Shown here: one piece after another, positions 7,030 through 16,174 of the stretch | Layout: each line of letters begins with the position of its first letter | How positions within the stretch are numbered: the stretch's first letter is position 1 | Assembly (NCBI GenBank): GCA_964344485.1 | Contig: CAYFNF010000001.1 | Coordinates: forward strand, 271,405-335,404 | Reading direction: 5' to 3' | DNA: 64,000 nt | DNA from: CAYFNF01 sp964344485 | Lineage (GTDB): Bacteria; Patescibacteriota; Patescibacteriia; UBA9570; XYC2-FULL-38-9 | Notes under the pieces: model-generated | What the model saw: the letters and a program-made list of their open reading frames with translations, nothing else | What the model was told of the DNA's origin: nothing | The model's database searches: none | Made by a program: the position numbers and the translations under genes

Positions 7030-8937
7030 ATGACAGTAAAACGACCACTTCGACCATTTCCCCAGATACCACGGTATCCTGGAGAAGCAAGGAAAGGTCG
7101 TACACCAGCTGTTCCTCCTGAGCCACCCTTGGAAGGCGCTCCACAAGATGAGACCGGGTCAGTGTTTACCCCTAGTCTTATTAGTGCGATCAATGTGCTG
7201 ATGGATTATAGTCGCGGAAATGGCGCGGAACGACGCCGTATTGTCGAGCAAGAAGCACACCAAGCGATCCATAGTCCTGCACGTTTAACCAGGCTGTGTG
7301 ATAGTTTAGCGTTGTTAGATGAGGTAGTTCGGAGTCGCGAAGTGAATGAAGATGAGATAGGTGATCCTTCAGCATATGCTCAAGCCAATGAGCTGATTCA
7401 GGCTATTCGAGAGCAGCTTGATGCTGTTCGTTTGCGCAAGTTACCTAATGCAGAGTCGATGCACGGATGGGTAGAGTTACTGAGCCAAGAAGGCACCTAC
7501 TCTGATGATGCAGAACGAGTGTTACGTCATGTTGTGCGACATGCAAAATCACCTCGGCGTGTTACAGATGTGATGTATAGCATCAGTGAAGGTGCGTTGT
7601 TTTCCGGAGATCGCCGTGTAGAGGAGACCGCGCTGCGCATTCTTATTGGTGATACAACAGTTATCCCTCCAACTTCAGATCAGTATCAAAGCTCTACACT
7701 TGCTGAGTATGATTTGAATGATGAGGTGTTACGAAGAATGATGGAAGTCAAGGCAGCAATGGCGGTGAAAATTCGATTTGATTTCCCTCATCTCGCAGCA
7801 GTACAAGACCAGCGAATCGGTGATGCAACTAGAGATATGGATAGAGCGACAGCATTCGCAGATAGATTGGTAGCAATACAACGAGCAGATCCAGGTCGGT
7901 ATCAAGCCATAGCACGACATCAAGCGCTAGCATTTGCTTCTGGTGGAGAAGTCACACAAATTGATAGACCTGACATTGGGTATTCCGATTTCTTAATGCA
8001 ATTACATCGTCGTGCTGGGCCTGTGCGCAGGCGAGTGAATGAGATGATCGATCGACATACTCCATCTGAGCAAGGTCGTATCCGGGTGAATTGTGTATTT
8101 CCAGGAAACGAAGTAGTACAAGTATTTGATGATCAAGCTGAGGTAAATGAGTATATTTTAGAGCAGCTGCAAGCACCAAATGAGAGTGGACAGCCACTTG
8201 AAGATAGGGAGCACTGGCAGACACTGGGACATATGGTTCCAGAACAACTGCGTGGAGATTGGTATATACCAATGGCACAGATGAATAGGCGGCTCATAGA
8301 TGATATGACTGGGGATACTCCGTATCTCTTGAGCCCACGTGGAGATATGGTAGAGATCACCGATCCTGCTCTTCAGGAGCTTGGGATGCAACACCTACTA
8401 TATGAAATGAGCCCGGACAATTTACGAGACACTATAGTAACGTTGCGTATCGGGAACTTTGATTACCGCCTACTGTTAGATGAGCATTTCACACTCAGAG
8501 AGACCAACCAGAGGCACCGACAGTTACAACTACCACTGGCCGGTGAATTTATGATGCATGTGATACTAAGCCATATGCGCGAAATACTTTGTAATTCTAC
8601 GGTGAACGAACCAACTACCCCAGGAGGTGCAGGCACAGGAGCGCGTAGAGCGCATACAGTACGTCGCCCGCACAGAAGAGTATTACCGCTTGGCCACCGA
8701 CCGACTCGTGCTCAAATAGAGCTTGCAATGGGTGAGCACGGTATTGATTTAGTGCGTATGAATAGAGATCGTGAAGCAAGACGAGAAGCAGCACAAGCAC
8801 AGGATGAAGCAGCAGATGAGCGATGGGTCACATATGTATTTCCAAAGAAGCGTATTGCTGTTGCTGGTCAGGATCCGGTCCGATCTCGAGCTCCAGAAGC
8901 AACGCAGCGATTACATCGGCTCTTAGAAGAAGAGTAA
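7030..8937 (+). CDS. Unknown 635-residue cytoplasmic protein in the heat-shock operon
   Basis: I do not recognise this protein. It has a Pro/Arg-rich N-terminus (residues 1-40), a long mostly helical body rich in Arg, Glu and Gln, and a basic segment near 545-570 (RRAHTVRRPHRRVLPLGHR). There is no signal peptide, no convincing membrane helix and no nucleotide-binding motif. It starts 13 bp after dnaJ with no intervening promoter and ends at the first strong terminator, so it should be co-induced with the chaperones under HrcA. A chaperone-related or structural role is possible but only by association. Confidence 0.7.
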   Translation: MTVKRPLRPFPQIPRYPGEARKGRTPAVPPEPPLEGAPQDETGSVFTPSLISAINVLMDYSRGNGAERRRIVEQEAHQAIHSPARLTRLCDSLALLDEVVRSREVNEDEIGDPSAYAQANELIQAIREQLDAVRLRKLPNAESMHGWVELLSQEGTYSDDAERVLRHVVRHAKSPRRVTDVMYSISEGALFSGDRRVEETALRILIGDTTVIPPTSDQYQSSTLAEYDLNDEVLRRMMEVKAAMAVKIRFDFPHLAAVQDQRIGDATRDMDRATAFADRLVAIQRADPGRYQAIARHQALAFASGGEVTQIDRPDIGYSDFLMQLHRRAGPVRRRVNEMIDRHTPSEQGRIRVNCVFPGNEVVQVFDDQAEVNEYILEQLQAPNESGQPLEDREHWQTLGHMVPEQLRGDWYIPMAQMNRRLIDDMTGDTPYLLSPRGDMVEITDPALQELGMQHLLYEMSPDNLRDTIVTLRIGNFDYRLLLDEHFTLRETNQRHRQLQLPLAGEFMMHVILSHMREILCNSTVNEPTTPGGAGTGARRAHTVRRPHRRVLPLGHRPTRAQIELAMGEHGIDLVRMNRDREARREAAQAQDEAADERWVTYVFPKKRIAVAGQDPVRSRAPEATQRLHRLLEEE

Positions 8938-8959
8938 ACCTAGAAAAAGCAGAGAAAAC

Positions 8960-8993
8960 AGCGCTCGCATTATAGAGGGCGCTTTTCTTTTTT
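8960..8993 (+). terminator. Terminator of the heat-shock operon
   Basis: A 7-bp stem AGCGCTC/GGGCGCT (one G-U pair) is followed by TTTCTTTTTT. Confidence 0.8.
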
Positions 8994-9039
8994 AGAATTA
9001 ATTGGTATAATAAGTAGGTAATATCTAGTGAGGAGCTTC

Positions 9040-9687
9040 ATGGAAACAAATGAAATGACATCACTATTGCTTGCAGCAAATAAAAAGAAAAAGAAGAAGA
9101 AAGAGCAGGAGGAGGCAGTAACAGAGGCCGAGCAAGAAGAGCAAGCAACAGAGACGCAAGCCACGACAGAGGAGGTAACGGATCCGCAGCTATTTGGCAT
9201 GGATCTTTCGAATCCATCTTGGGATCTGTTTATAATCGTCTTTTTTGTGATCGCAGCGTTGTTATATGGTTTATCCCTAGGCCGCGATCGTATTATTGTG
9301 ATCCTGGTTTCTATCTATATGTCTCTTGCTGTGGTGCACGTGATTCCGGACTTTGTCTTAAACATCGGATTCAATGATGAATTTGCATTTCAGATCACGA
9401 CGTTCATCGCAGTATTTGTGGTGTTGTTCTTCCTGATCTCACGATCTGCGTTGTTACGTACAATAGGCGCAGGAAGTAGTGAAGGGAAGTGGTATCAGAC
9501 AATTATCTTCTCCGTACTTCATGTCGGATTACTGATCTCAATCACCATGTCCTTCCTGCCTGGTACAATCATGGAGAAATTTGCACCACTCACGCAACAG
9601 GTCTTCACAAATGAATGGGCAGCGTTTGGGTGGATAATTGCGCCGATCGTTGCGATGATTCTGTTCGGCAGCAGGAAGTCAGATTAA
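9040..9687 (+). CDS. Polytopic membrane protein, unknown
   Basis: 215 residues from ATG 9040, which has GAGGAG 5 nt upstream (an upstream GTG at 9028 would lie across that site). An N-terminal cytoplasmic tail carries a run of seven Lys followed by a Glu/Gln/Thr-rich stretch (residues 14-50). About five TM helices follow (approximately 60-80, 85-105, 115-135, 150-170, 190-210). TATAAT at 9006-9011 is a likely -10. No family recognised. It converges with the TPR gene and shares the terminator at 9696-9727. Confidence 0.75.
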   Translation: METNEMTSLLLAANKKKKKKKEQEEAVTEAEQEEQATETQATTEEVTDPQLFGMDLSNPSWDLFIIVFFVIAALLYGLSLGRDRIIVILVSIYMSLAVVHVIPDFVLNIGFNDEFAFQITTFIAVFVVLFFLISRSALLRTIGAGSSEGKWYQTIIFSVLHVGLLISITMSFLPGTIMEKFAPLTQQVFTNEWAAFGWIIAPIVAMILFGSRKSD

Positions 9688-9695
9688 GTACTATT

Positions 9696-9727
9696 AAAAA
9701 ACCGGTTCACATAAGGAACCGGTTTTT
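9696..9727. terminator. Bidirectional terminator
   Basis: AAAAA, an 8-bp stem ACCGGTTC/GAACCGGT and TTTTT lie between convergent genes, so each strand has a T run after the stem. Confidence 0.9.
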
Positions 9728-9734
9728 CTATTAT

Positions 9735-10370
9735 TTAACCGTTGAGTAGTTCGTAGATTGCGTCTTCGTACTCTCCTGGATTCTTTGGGCGTTTCATCTT
9801 TCTGCTAGCAACCTGTTGGCAGAGCTCTGCTACTGCTTGAGCCATGTCGTCTTTTGGATCCTCTTTTGCTACTTTCTTTGCTTCTCGTACTGCATCTTCG
9901 ACTTTGCCGTAAAGCAAGTGTGCGATCACGAGATTCATGCGTACACCTGTGTCTTTTGGATCCAGACGAACAGCGTCTTTGCAGTACTCAATAGCTTTTG
10001 CCTTTTTCTCACACTCAATTGCTTGAATACCGAGCTGTGAAACGATCTCGACTTCTTTGGATTCATGTGCAGCTGCTTGCTCGAGTAGTTCATGCGCTTC
10101 TTCATTATGCCCTGCAGCACGATAACAGAGTGCAAGTGCGTACATTGCAGGACCTGCATCTGGAGCGCGTAGGAGAACGTCTGCAAACAGGTCCCCAGCT
10201 TTCTTTATCTTATTGAACTGCGCTTCGGTGAGCTCTCCAAAGAGCATGGAGTCGTCTTTTTCCATAACAGCGCCGAGTAGTTCCCAGCCTTGCTCATAGA
10301 GTTCTTGTGCTTGACCGTCATCAGCGAATTTTTCATACACTTCGTCGGTCTTCTTTTTTGGTGTTGCCAT
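9735..10370 (-). CDS. TPR-repeat protein
   Basis: 211 residues. A charged N-terminus of ~25 residues is followed by helical hairpins with TPR spacing (A..LCYRAAGHNEEAHELLEQA, A..EYCKDAVRLDPKD, A..LLYGKVEDAVREAKKVAKEDP), about three to four repeats at residues 70-185. There is no signal peptide, so it is probably a cytoplasmic scaffold for protein contacts. Its own promoter lies at 10403-10430 on the minus strand, and it ends in the shared terminator at 9696-9727. The partner is unknown. Confidence 0.8.
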   Translation of the reverse strand: MATPKKKTDEVYEKFADDGQAQELYEQGWELLGAVMEKDDSMLFGELTEAQFNKIKKAGDLFADVLLRAPDAGPAMYALALCYRAAGHNEEAHELLEQAAAHESKEVEIVSQLGIQAIECEKKAKAIEYCKDAVRLDPKDTGVRMNLVIAHLLYGKVEDAVREAKKVAKEDPKDDMAQAVAELCQQVASRKMKRPKNPGEYEDAIYELLNG

Positions 10371-10402
10371 TGATGTGTGAAGTTAATGATTTATGACATG
10401 GT

Positions 10403-10430
10403 AGTATACTGGAAAAAATCGATTTGTCAA
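10403..10430 (-). promoter_or_regulatory. Promoter of the TPR gene
   Basis: On the minus strand, TTGACA (10430-10425) and TATACT (10408-10403) are separated by 16 bp. Confidence 0.8.
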
Positions 10431-10478
10431 GGTGTCCATATAGCGCTTACCGTATATTTGCTTCTACTGCGGGTATGC

Positions 10479-10484
10479 TATAAT
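10479..10484 (+). promoter_or_regulatory. -10 box upstream of the secreted-protein gene
   Basis: Consensus TATAAT is followed 7 bp later by an ATG (10492). No clear -35 is present; TTGCTT at 10458-10463 gives only a 15-bp spacer. Confidence 0.5.
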
Positions 10485-10491
10485 CAGAGTA

Positions 10492-10518
10492 ATGAAAAAA
10501 TTAATCAAAACCGTATGA
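10492..10518 (+). CDS. 8-residue leader ORF coupled to the secreted protein
   Basis: MKKLIKTV followed by TGA. The ATG lies exactly where a transcript from TATAAT at 10479 would begin, and the stop overlaps the next start as ATGA (10515-10518). This suggests ribosomes load leaderless and re-initiate on the main ORF. It is short, so chance is possible. Confidence 0.35.
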   Translation: MKKLIKTV

Positions 10519-11711
10519 AACACGTTCTAAGTATTCTTACTACGAGCGTACTGTTTTTTTGCATTGCAGTGAGTGCGAATGCAATTTCAGTTAACACGCT
10601 TAACTGTTCATTCATTGATACCAATGACGGAAACACTAATGATTGGCAGCAGGTGAAACAGTGGTTAGTGAATAATGACGCAGCTGATATTGTAGGTACC
10701 ACATACTATCTCGATGCTGATACTGAAGAGTGGACTACTACTGAACCAGAGGCCTACGTTATCTCCATGAACATGGACAAATGGGCAGATCTTACAAAGA
10801 TGAAGACTTGTAACACCGGTGACTATATAAAATTCATGATGGTTCATACGAATCCGATGTTTTCGTATTACGATCATCAAGTCGGAGCGTTCTTTGAGTC
10901 ATATGTACCAACCGCGGATGGTACATGGGTAGACTATCCTGCGGACTGGAATTACTGGATGGCATGGAAGATGCAAAAAGCTGATGAAACCGGAGCGATT
11001 ACCTATTTTGCTGCAAATGTTGGTGTGAGCGCAGGGTCTCCAATGCAGCATGATGGCGGGCCAGATCTATACATATATGAAGAGAGCGAGGATGTTGAGT
11101 ACGATGAAGCATCATTCGATCCATTTACTGATACACAGCTCGCTACAGTAGCAGTATCTGATGAGCCTGAAGGACCAGAAGAGGATTGGGAGTGTGATGG
11201 AGAGACTTGCACATTAGCAAACCGTGATGATTATGCAGTTTCAGACATTGAGTTACAAGCATTTGAAGTCAAGCAAGGGATTACAAAACTGTTTAAGCAC
11301 GCAGATTTCTCTCATACAGACATTGTACGTATGTCTGTTGCCATGATTAATGAGGATACACTTGGAGCAACAGGAGAGGGATATGGTTCAGCCACAGTAG
11401 ACGAATCAGAGTCAGCGCTATACAAGTTTTCTAAACGTGGAGTACGAAAGGTAGGCAAGGTGAAAGGCACGCTAAAGAAGAAACACGTACGATTAAAATG
11501 GAATGCGTTTAAGAACAAGAAGCGCTATCAGGTACGAATCTATAACGTCGCTTCAGGCAAGCTAGTAAAAAATGTAAAAGGTGTTGTGAAGAAAAAGAAG
11601 ACAGTCAAAGGCTTGAAGTCTGGTACTGAGTACCGTGCAGTGGTCCGTGCGAAGAAAAAGAACGGCAAGTTCTCCGCATGGTCTTCAGGATATAAGTTTA
11701 CTACTAAGTAA
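10515..11711 (+). CDS. Secreted protein with C-terminal fibronectin type III-like domain
   Basis: 398 residues from ATG 10515. The N-terminal signal peptide (1-23, ending VSANA) supports export. A central acidic beta-rich region of ~260 residues has several Asp/Asn-rich loops and four Cys after the signal peptide. From about residue 310 a Lys-rich FN3-like module follows, with strands VRLKWNAFKNKKRYQVRIYN and TEYRAVVRAKKKN, like the module in the protein at 38157. Such Lys-rich C-terminal modules recur in secreted proteins of this genome, perhaps as surface or host-binding units. The function of the central part is not recognised. A strong bidirectional terminator follows. Confidence 0.75.
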   Translation: MKHVLSILTTSVLFFCIAVSANAISVNTLNCSFIDTNDGNTNDWQQVKQWLVNNDAADIVGTTYYLDADTEEWTTTEPEAYVISMNMDKWADLTKMKTCNTGDYIKFMMVHTNPMFSYYDHQVGAFFESYVPTADGTWVDYPADWNYWMAWKMQKADETGAITYFAANVGVSAGSPMQHDGGPDLYIYEESEDVEYDEASFDPFTDTQLATVAVSDEPEGPEEDWECDGETCTLANRDDYAVSDIELQAFEVKQGITKLFKHADFSHTDIVRMSVAMINEDTLGATGEGYGSATVDESESALYKFSKRGVRKVGKVKGTLKKKHVRLKWNAFKNKKRYQVRIYNVASGKLVKNVKGVVKKKKTVKGLKSGTEYRAVVRAKKKNGKFSAWSSGYKFTTK

Positions 11712-11724
11712 TTCTAGGTAGATT

Positions 11725-11755
11725 AAAAAAGCCCGGGCGCATTACCCGGGTTTTT
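11725..11755. terminator. Bidirectional terminator
   Basis: AAAAAAG, stem CCCGGG/CCCGGG with loop CGCATTA, then TTTTT, between convergent genes. Confidence 0.9.
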
Positions 11756-11768
11756 GTTTATGCAATTG

Positions 11769-12775
11769 TCACTGGGCCTTTTGAATGGACGCAACCACTT
11801 GCGCAACATCATCAAGTGTCTCTACACGTACAAGTTGTGAACGGAAGTCCGCAGCGTGAGGGATCCCTTTAATGTACCACGGCAGGACTTTGCGGATGTT
11901 CCGTAATCCGAAATTCGGATGGTGTGCTACCGCGAGTTCCGCATGCTCCTGCATACACTGCAATACCTCCTGTATAGTTGGGGTAGTATACGCACCGGTC
12001 TCCAAGTATTCTTTAATCTGCTTTCCGATCCACGGTCGTCCAAATGTTCCTCGTGCTAGTGCGATGCCGTCTGCGCCAGTGTATTCTAATGCGTCTTTAG
12101 CTTGCTCTGGTGAGTGCGCGCTTCCAGAGGTGGTTACTATAAACGGTACGAGTGATTTTGCTTCTTTTATACACTCTAAATCTGGACCTCCTTCATACGG
12201 CCGTTCAAATGACCGACCGTGAATACAGAGCGCTGCTAATGGAAGGTCTGCAATTACAGCACAGAATTCACGGACGTGTACGTTCTTGTACTGTACGCGG
12301 GTTTTCACTGAAACTGGAATAGCTCCATCAACACCTTCCAGAGTTGCTTGAATGATTTTTTTACTCAGAGAGAGATCTTCAAGTAGGGCACATCCACCAC
12401 CTTGCTTTGCTACTTTCGGCGCTGGGNNNNNNNNNNCACGCCGCCGCCGTGTTTAAAAACTTTTTTAGCTGGGCAGCCAAAGTTAATATCCACTCCATCA
12501 AAGCCAAGTTCTACGATTTTCGCAGCTGCTTCACGAAAGTAGTCTGGATTGGACCCAAAGAGTTGCGCGATAATCGGTCGTTCCGTGTCATCAAAATCCA
12601 ACATAGCCACGGTTTTTTTACTACCGTGGTGTAGTGCGTCTACAGAGACAAACTCTGGAAACACTATGTCAGCGTAGTAGCGTTTTATAATTTGGCGATA
12701 TGCTTTATTGGTCACGCCACTCATGGGCGCAAGATAGATCAGTGGTTTCGGAAGTTCGTTCCAGATGTTCTTCAT
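11769..12775 (-). CDS. tRNA-dihydrouridine synthase, interrupted by a 10-N gap
   Basis: FMN flavoprotein that reduces uridine in tRNA D-loops. The N-terminal half has APMSGVTNKAYRQ and GVDINFGCPAKKV, whose Cys is the proton donor. The C-terminal half has IHGRSFE, IVTTSGSAHSPE and GIALARGTFGRPWI, the FMN phosphate site and helical tail. A gap at 12427-12436 falls between KHGGGV and a similar KVAKQGGGC, so the two flanks look like a partial repeat and the join may be a scaffolding artefact. As drawn the product is ~335 residues, normal for DusB-like enzymes. Last gene of the corA-cysS-dus operon, ending in the terminator at 11725-11755. Confidence 0.88.
12427..12436. other. Assembly gap (10 N) in dus
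   Basis: Ten N; the true length is unknown. The flanks encode similar Gly-rich peptides. Confidence 0.95.
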
Positions 12776-12807
12776 ACGTTTGTAGTTCTGTTCAGCTGAA
12801 TAGAACC

Positions 12808-14196
12808 TTATACTTTCAGTACTGGCCCTTCATCTGTATCCTCAACATGAAAGCCACATGCAGTGATTTGGTCGCGCAGTGCGTCTGCAGTGGAGTAGTC
12901 CTTATTTTTTCGTGCTTGCTCGCGCTGTTCTACCAGTTTTCGTACATCATCTCCAGCTGCAGCGATTTTTTGTTGGAGCTCATCGGCGCGTTCTAGAATA
13001 GATAGTCCGAGAATCGAGTCCATGAATGCGACGGTTTGTCGTTTTACACCTTCTGGTGAATCTGATTTTACTACTTCCCATAACACTGCAAGCGCTTGCG
13101 GCATATTCAAGTCATCATGTATTGCAGCCATGAATTTCTCTTTGCTTTGTTCGTCGACTGCGCCATTGGTCTCTTCCCATTCTGATGCGAGTGAAACGAG
13201 CTTCTGTAGTGCATGTTGCGCATTCTCTAGTGCTTCCCATGTAAAGTTCAATTTAGAACGGTAGTGTGCGCCAAGTGTGAAGTAGCGATACGCAAGCGGG
13301 TCAAACCCTTTGTCAATGACAGTTTGTAGTGTAATGAAGTTCCCTTCTGATTTGCCCATGCGCCCTTCTTGTACCAACAAGAAGTCTGCATGCATCCAAA
13401 ATCGCACAAACGGTTCGCCTGTCGCTGCTTCGGATTGCGCTATTTCATTCGTGTGGTGTACAGGTATATGGTCCACGCCCCCAGTGTGTATATCCAGAGT
13501 GTTTCCTAAGTATTTCATGGACATGGCGGAGCACTCTAGGTGCCATCCAGGGAATCCTTTCCCCCATGGAGAGTCCCATTCCATAGCACGTTGCGAATCA
13601 GTCGGTGAGAACTTCCATAATGCAAAGTCAGTAGAGCTTTTCTTTTCTTGGTTTTTCTCAACACGCGCTCCTTCTTGTAATCCTTCAATATCCAGCTGCG
13701 CCATAGCACCATACGAATCAAATTTACCTGTATCAAAATAGATTCCGTCCGAGGTCTCATACGTGTATCCGTTCTTTTCTAACTGCTTGATTAATTGAAC
13801 CTGCTCTTCAATATGGTCTGTTGCTTTAGGCATGGTCTCTGGTAAGTCGATATTCAACGCTGTTGCATTATCTGTAAATGCCTGCGTATAGAACTCTGCA
13901 ATCTCCCATGCAGTTTTACCTTCGCGTTTCGCGCCAGCTTCCATTTTATCCTCCCCATCATCAGCGTCATCAGTTAAGTGCCCAACATCGGTGATATTCA
14001 TCACCATGTTTACGGTATAGTCGCTTGCTTCTAGTGCACGACGCAGCAGATCATTAAAGATGTAGGTTCGCAGGTTGCCGATATGCGCGTAGTTATACAC
14101 GGTCGGACCACAGGCATATAAAGAGACCGTGCCTTGCTGCTGAGAGGTGAACGGTTCTTTTTTTCGAGTAAGGGTATTATAGAATTGTAGAGACAT
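12808..14196 (-). CDS. cysS: Cysteinyl-tRNA synthetase
   Basis: 462 residues from the ATG at 14196 (an in-frame upstream extension to 14271 overlaps corA and lacks homology). Charges tRNA-Cys. CGPTVYNYAHIGNLRTY holds the first zinc Cys and the HIGH motif (HIGN). HLECSAMS and GGVDHIPVHHTNEIAQSEA hold the other zinc ligands. The KMSKS loop reads RMGKSEGN, so the usual first Ser is Gly. The tail (YSTADALRDQI) is the normal helical C-terminus. It starts 10 bp after the corA stop, and dus follows. Confidence 0.97.
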   Translation of the reverse strand: MSLQFYNTLTRKKEPFTSQQQGTVSLYACGPTVYNYAHIGNLRTYIFNDLLRRALEASDYTVNMVMNITDVGHLTDDADDGEDKMEAGAKREGKTAWEIAEFYTQAFTDNATALNIDLPETMPKATDHIEEQVQLIKQLEKNGYTYETSDGIYFDTGKFDSYGAMAQLDIEGLQEGARVEKNQEKKSSTDFALWKFSPTDSQRAMEWDSPWGKGFPGWHLECSAMSMKYLGNTLDIHTGGVDHIPVHHTNEIAQSEAATGEPFVRFWMHADFLLVQEGRMGKSEGNFITLQTVIDKGFDPLAYRYFTLGAHYRSKLNFTWEALENAQHALQKLVSLASEWEETNGAVDEQSKEKFMAAIHDDLNMPQALAVLWEVVKSDSPEGVKRQTVAFMDSILGLSILERADELQQKIAAAGDDVRKLVEQREQARKNKDYSTADALRDQITACGFHVEDTDEGPVLKV

Positions 14197-14206
14197 GTGT
14201 GTGATA

Positions 14207-15148
14207 TTAACGCAGCCACTTTCTCCAGATGATCCAGAACATGATACCTGAGACTCCCATAATAATTGCAATCAGTCCCCAGAAGCCGAGTGGGTGCTCC
14301 TGCAGTGGAATGCGATATGCATTCATTCCAAAGATGCCAGCGAGCACACTCGCAGGCAGCAGTACCACAGAGAATAGAGTGAGAGTCTTCATGATGTCGT
14401 TCAACGTATGTGACACCATGGATTCATTTGCGTCTTCCAGTGCTTCAATAATTTCTTTGTATGATTCTAACGCTTCCCAGATTTCATTCGAGTAGTCGAT
14501 GATTTCATTGAAATGCAGATGATGCTTGATGTAAAAGACCGGGCGTTCATGGTGCTCGTGCTTCAAGATATGCGACACAATTGGAGCGTGCCCTCGCATG
14601 GCTTTTCGTAGGTCAGTAATATTTCTACGAGTGATCAGAATGTCTTTAACAATTTCACGAGAGTTATTGTTATCCGAGAAGATCGTTTTCTTTAATTTAT
14701 CGAGTTCGTCGTTGATATCATCGATTGTTGGGTAAGTAAATTCGAGTAACTTACTTAACAGTTGTGATAAGAGGTATTCACTATTTGACTCAAGCAGGCG
14801 ATGTCGTTCATGTTCGTCTTTTGTACATCGTTCATATAAGCCAGCAATTGGAGGTAGCGTTCCTTGATGTACGGTGATGACAAAGTGCTTACCAATAAAG
14901 AAATCAATCTCATCAATAGTAATGGAGCGGGTCTTTTTATTATAGAGCGGTACTAATAGGTCCAGATAGATGTACTGTTCACGTTTTACTAGCTTGGATC
15001 GTTCAGTATTGCCCCATGCTTCACTGACATCTCGTTCAGTAATAAACTTAAACAGGTTTTGTAGGTGTTGCCGATCTTCATGTGTTGGCTTGGTGATATC
15101 AATCCATTGAAGATCTTTATTATTGTTTTCTAATACGCGTATACTCAT
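14207..15148 (-). CDS. corA: CorA-family Mg2+ (divalent metal) channel
   Basis: 313 residues. The large cytoplasmic N-domain and long stalk helix (about residues 120-250) lead to two C-terminal TM helices (about 255-275 and 285-307). The signature GMN is in AGIFGMNAYRIPL, right after TM1. It forms a pentameric inner-membrane channel for Mg2+ (or Co2+). First gene of corA-cysS-dus. Upstream TAAAAT ends 6 bp before the ATG, so the mRNA seems leaderless. Confidence 0.95.
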   Translation of the reverse strand: MSIRVLENNNKDLQWIDITKPTHEDRQHLQNLFKFITERDVSEAWGNTERSKLVKREQYIYLDLLVPLYNKKTRSITIDEIDFFIGKHFVITVHQGTLPPIAGLYERCTKDEHERHRLLESNSEYLLSQLLSKLLEFTYPTIDDINDELDKLKKTIFSDNNNSREIVKDILITRRNITDLRKAMRGHAPIVSHILKHEHHERPVFYIKHHLHFNEIIDYSNEIWEALESYKEIIEALEDANESMVSHTLNDIMKTLTLFSVVLLPASVLAGIFGMNAYRIPLQEHPLGFWGLIAIIMGVSGIMFWIIWRKWLR

Positions 15149-15154
15149 GCACGT

Positions 15155-15183
15155 ATTTTATCACATATTGCTATTGCCTCCAA
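15155..15183 (-). promoter_or_regulatory. Promoter of corA-cysS-dus, apparently leaderless
   Basis: On the minus strand TTGGAG (15183-15178), 17 bp, TAAAAT (15160-15155), then six bases and the corA ATG. Confidence 0.55.
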
Positions 15184-15192
15184 CGACGCTTG

Positions 15193-15221
15193 TTGAAGAA
15201 TGTGTGAATTTATGCTATATT
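15193..15221 (+). promoter_or_regulatory. Promoter of the proline-rich protein gene
   Basis: TTGAAG at 15193-15198 and TATATT at 15216-15221, 17 bp apart. Confidence 0.6.
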
Positions 15222-15255
15222 AAATACAGCAACTAGGGTTGTCTTTCTATTATTT

Positions 15256-16164
15256 ATGCCTGTAAACAAAAAGGAAAAGGACCATCTTGGAGATTTGCAC
15301 CACACGGACAGTAGTGGCGGTCTTGGATTGCCACCGCTTCCTCAGGATGCGGGCATGATGCCGCCGGCTGCGAGTGCAGCACCTACTGAAGCACCAACGC
15401 CAGCGTCACCCGACCCGCAAGCGCCAGCGTCACCAACAGAAGCTCCTGTTGCAGCACCTCCTGCGCCAGAAGCGACTCCATCAATCCCTGAACAAACCCC
15501 TCAAGCACCAGAAATACCTACTCCAGCTCCAGAACAACCGTCAAAAGAAGAGCCGCCTGATATATTGGATGTGTTAGAAGTGCCAGAAGTGCCAACATAT
15601 GGCCCACAAGAAACGCCAGATCCAGCACCAGAAGCGCCATCTCCAATGGCTCAACCCACCGAAACCCCGACACCAGAACCTCCACCTCCAAGTCCAGAGA
15701 CACAAGCCACGCCGGATCAGCAGGAAGCCCAACCAGCGGTCATGCAAGTGGAGACACCGAGCGCAGCTGAAATACAACCTACAGGAGTAAAAGCTAAGAA
15801 GAAAAAGAAGGCCGCAGTAGCAGCAGCTCCGCAGGATGATTCGCAAAAAACCAAAACGCGCCAAGAGATCGAGGAAGTGCTTTCAGAAGGATTGAGTGAA
15901 CTCTATCAGACTATGACCCCGCAAGAACAAGAGCAGTTTAGGAAGAAAGGTGAATTAGCAGCGACTTCGATTGAGCAGATGGTCACTTCATTCAAAGCAA
16001 CTGCAAAGAAAGTGATTGAAGTAATTCGTGGATGGCTTTCAACAATTCCTCGAGTGAATAAATACTTTTTAGAACAAGAGAGCAAGCTGAAGACGGATGA
16101 AATCATGAAGCTACAACGACGCTATAAAAAGGATCAGCGTCTGAAGAAGATTCGAATGGAATAA
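15256..16164 (+). CDS. Proline-rich protein preceding the VirD4-like ATPase
   Basis: 302 residues. Residues ~20-175 are a low-complexity Pro/Ala/Thr/Glu linker (APTEAP-type repeats). A basic stretch follows (AKKKKKAA), and then a helical C-domain from about 195 to the end, which includes TRQEIEEVLSEGLSELYQ and a very basic tail. There is no signal peptide or TM helix. It lies 10 bp upstream of the VirD4/TraG-like gene and should be co-transcribed, so it may be a cytoplasmic partner of that DNA-pumping or pilus ATPase. The function is inferred from position only. Confidence 0.7.
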   Translation: MPVNKKEKDHLGDLHHTDSSGGLGLPPLPQDAGMMPPAASAAPTEAPTPASPDPQAPASPTEAPVAAPPAPEATPSIPEQTPQAPEIPTPAPEQPSKEEPPDILDVLEVPEVPTYGPQETPDPAPEAPSPMAQPTETPTPEPPPPSPETQATPDQQEAQPAVMQVETPSAAEIQPTGVKAKKKKKAAVAAAPQDDSQKTKTRQEIEEVLSEGLSELYQTMTPQEQEQFRKKGELAATSIEQMVTSFKATAKKVIEVIRGWLSTIPRVNKYFLEQESKLKTDEIMKLQRRYKKDQRLKKIRME

Positions 16165-16174
16165 GCCGGAGGGT

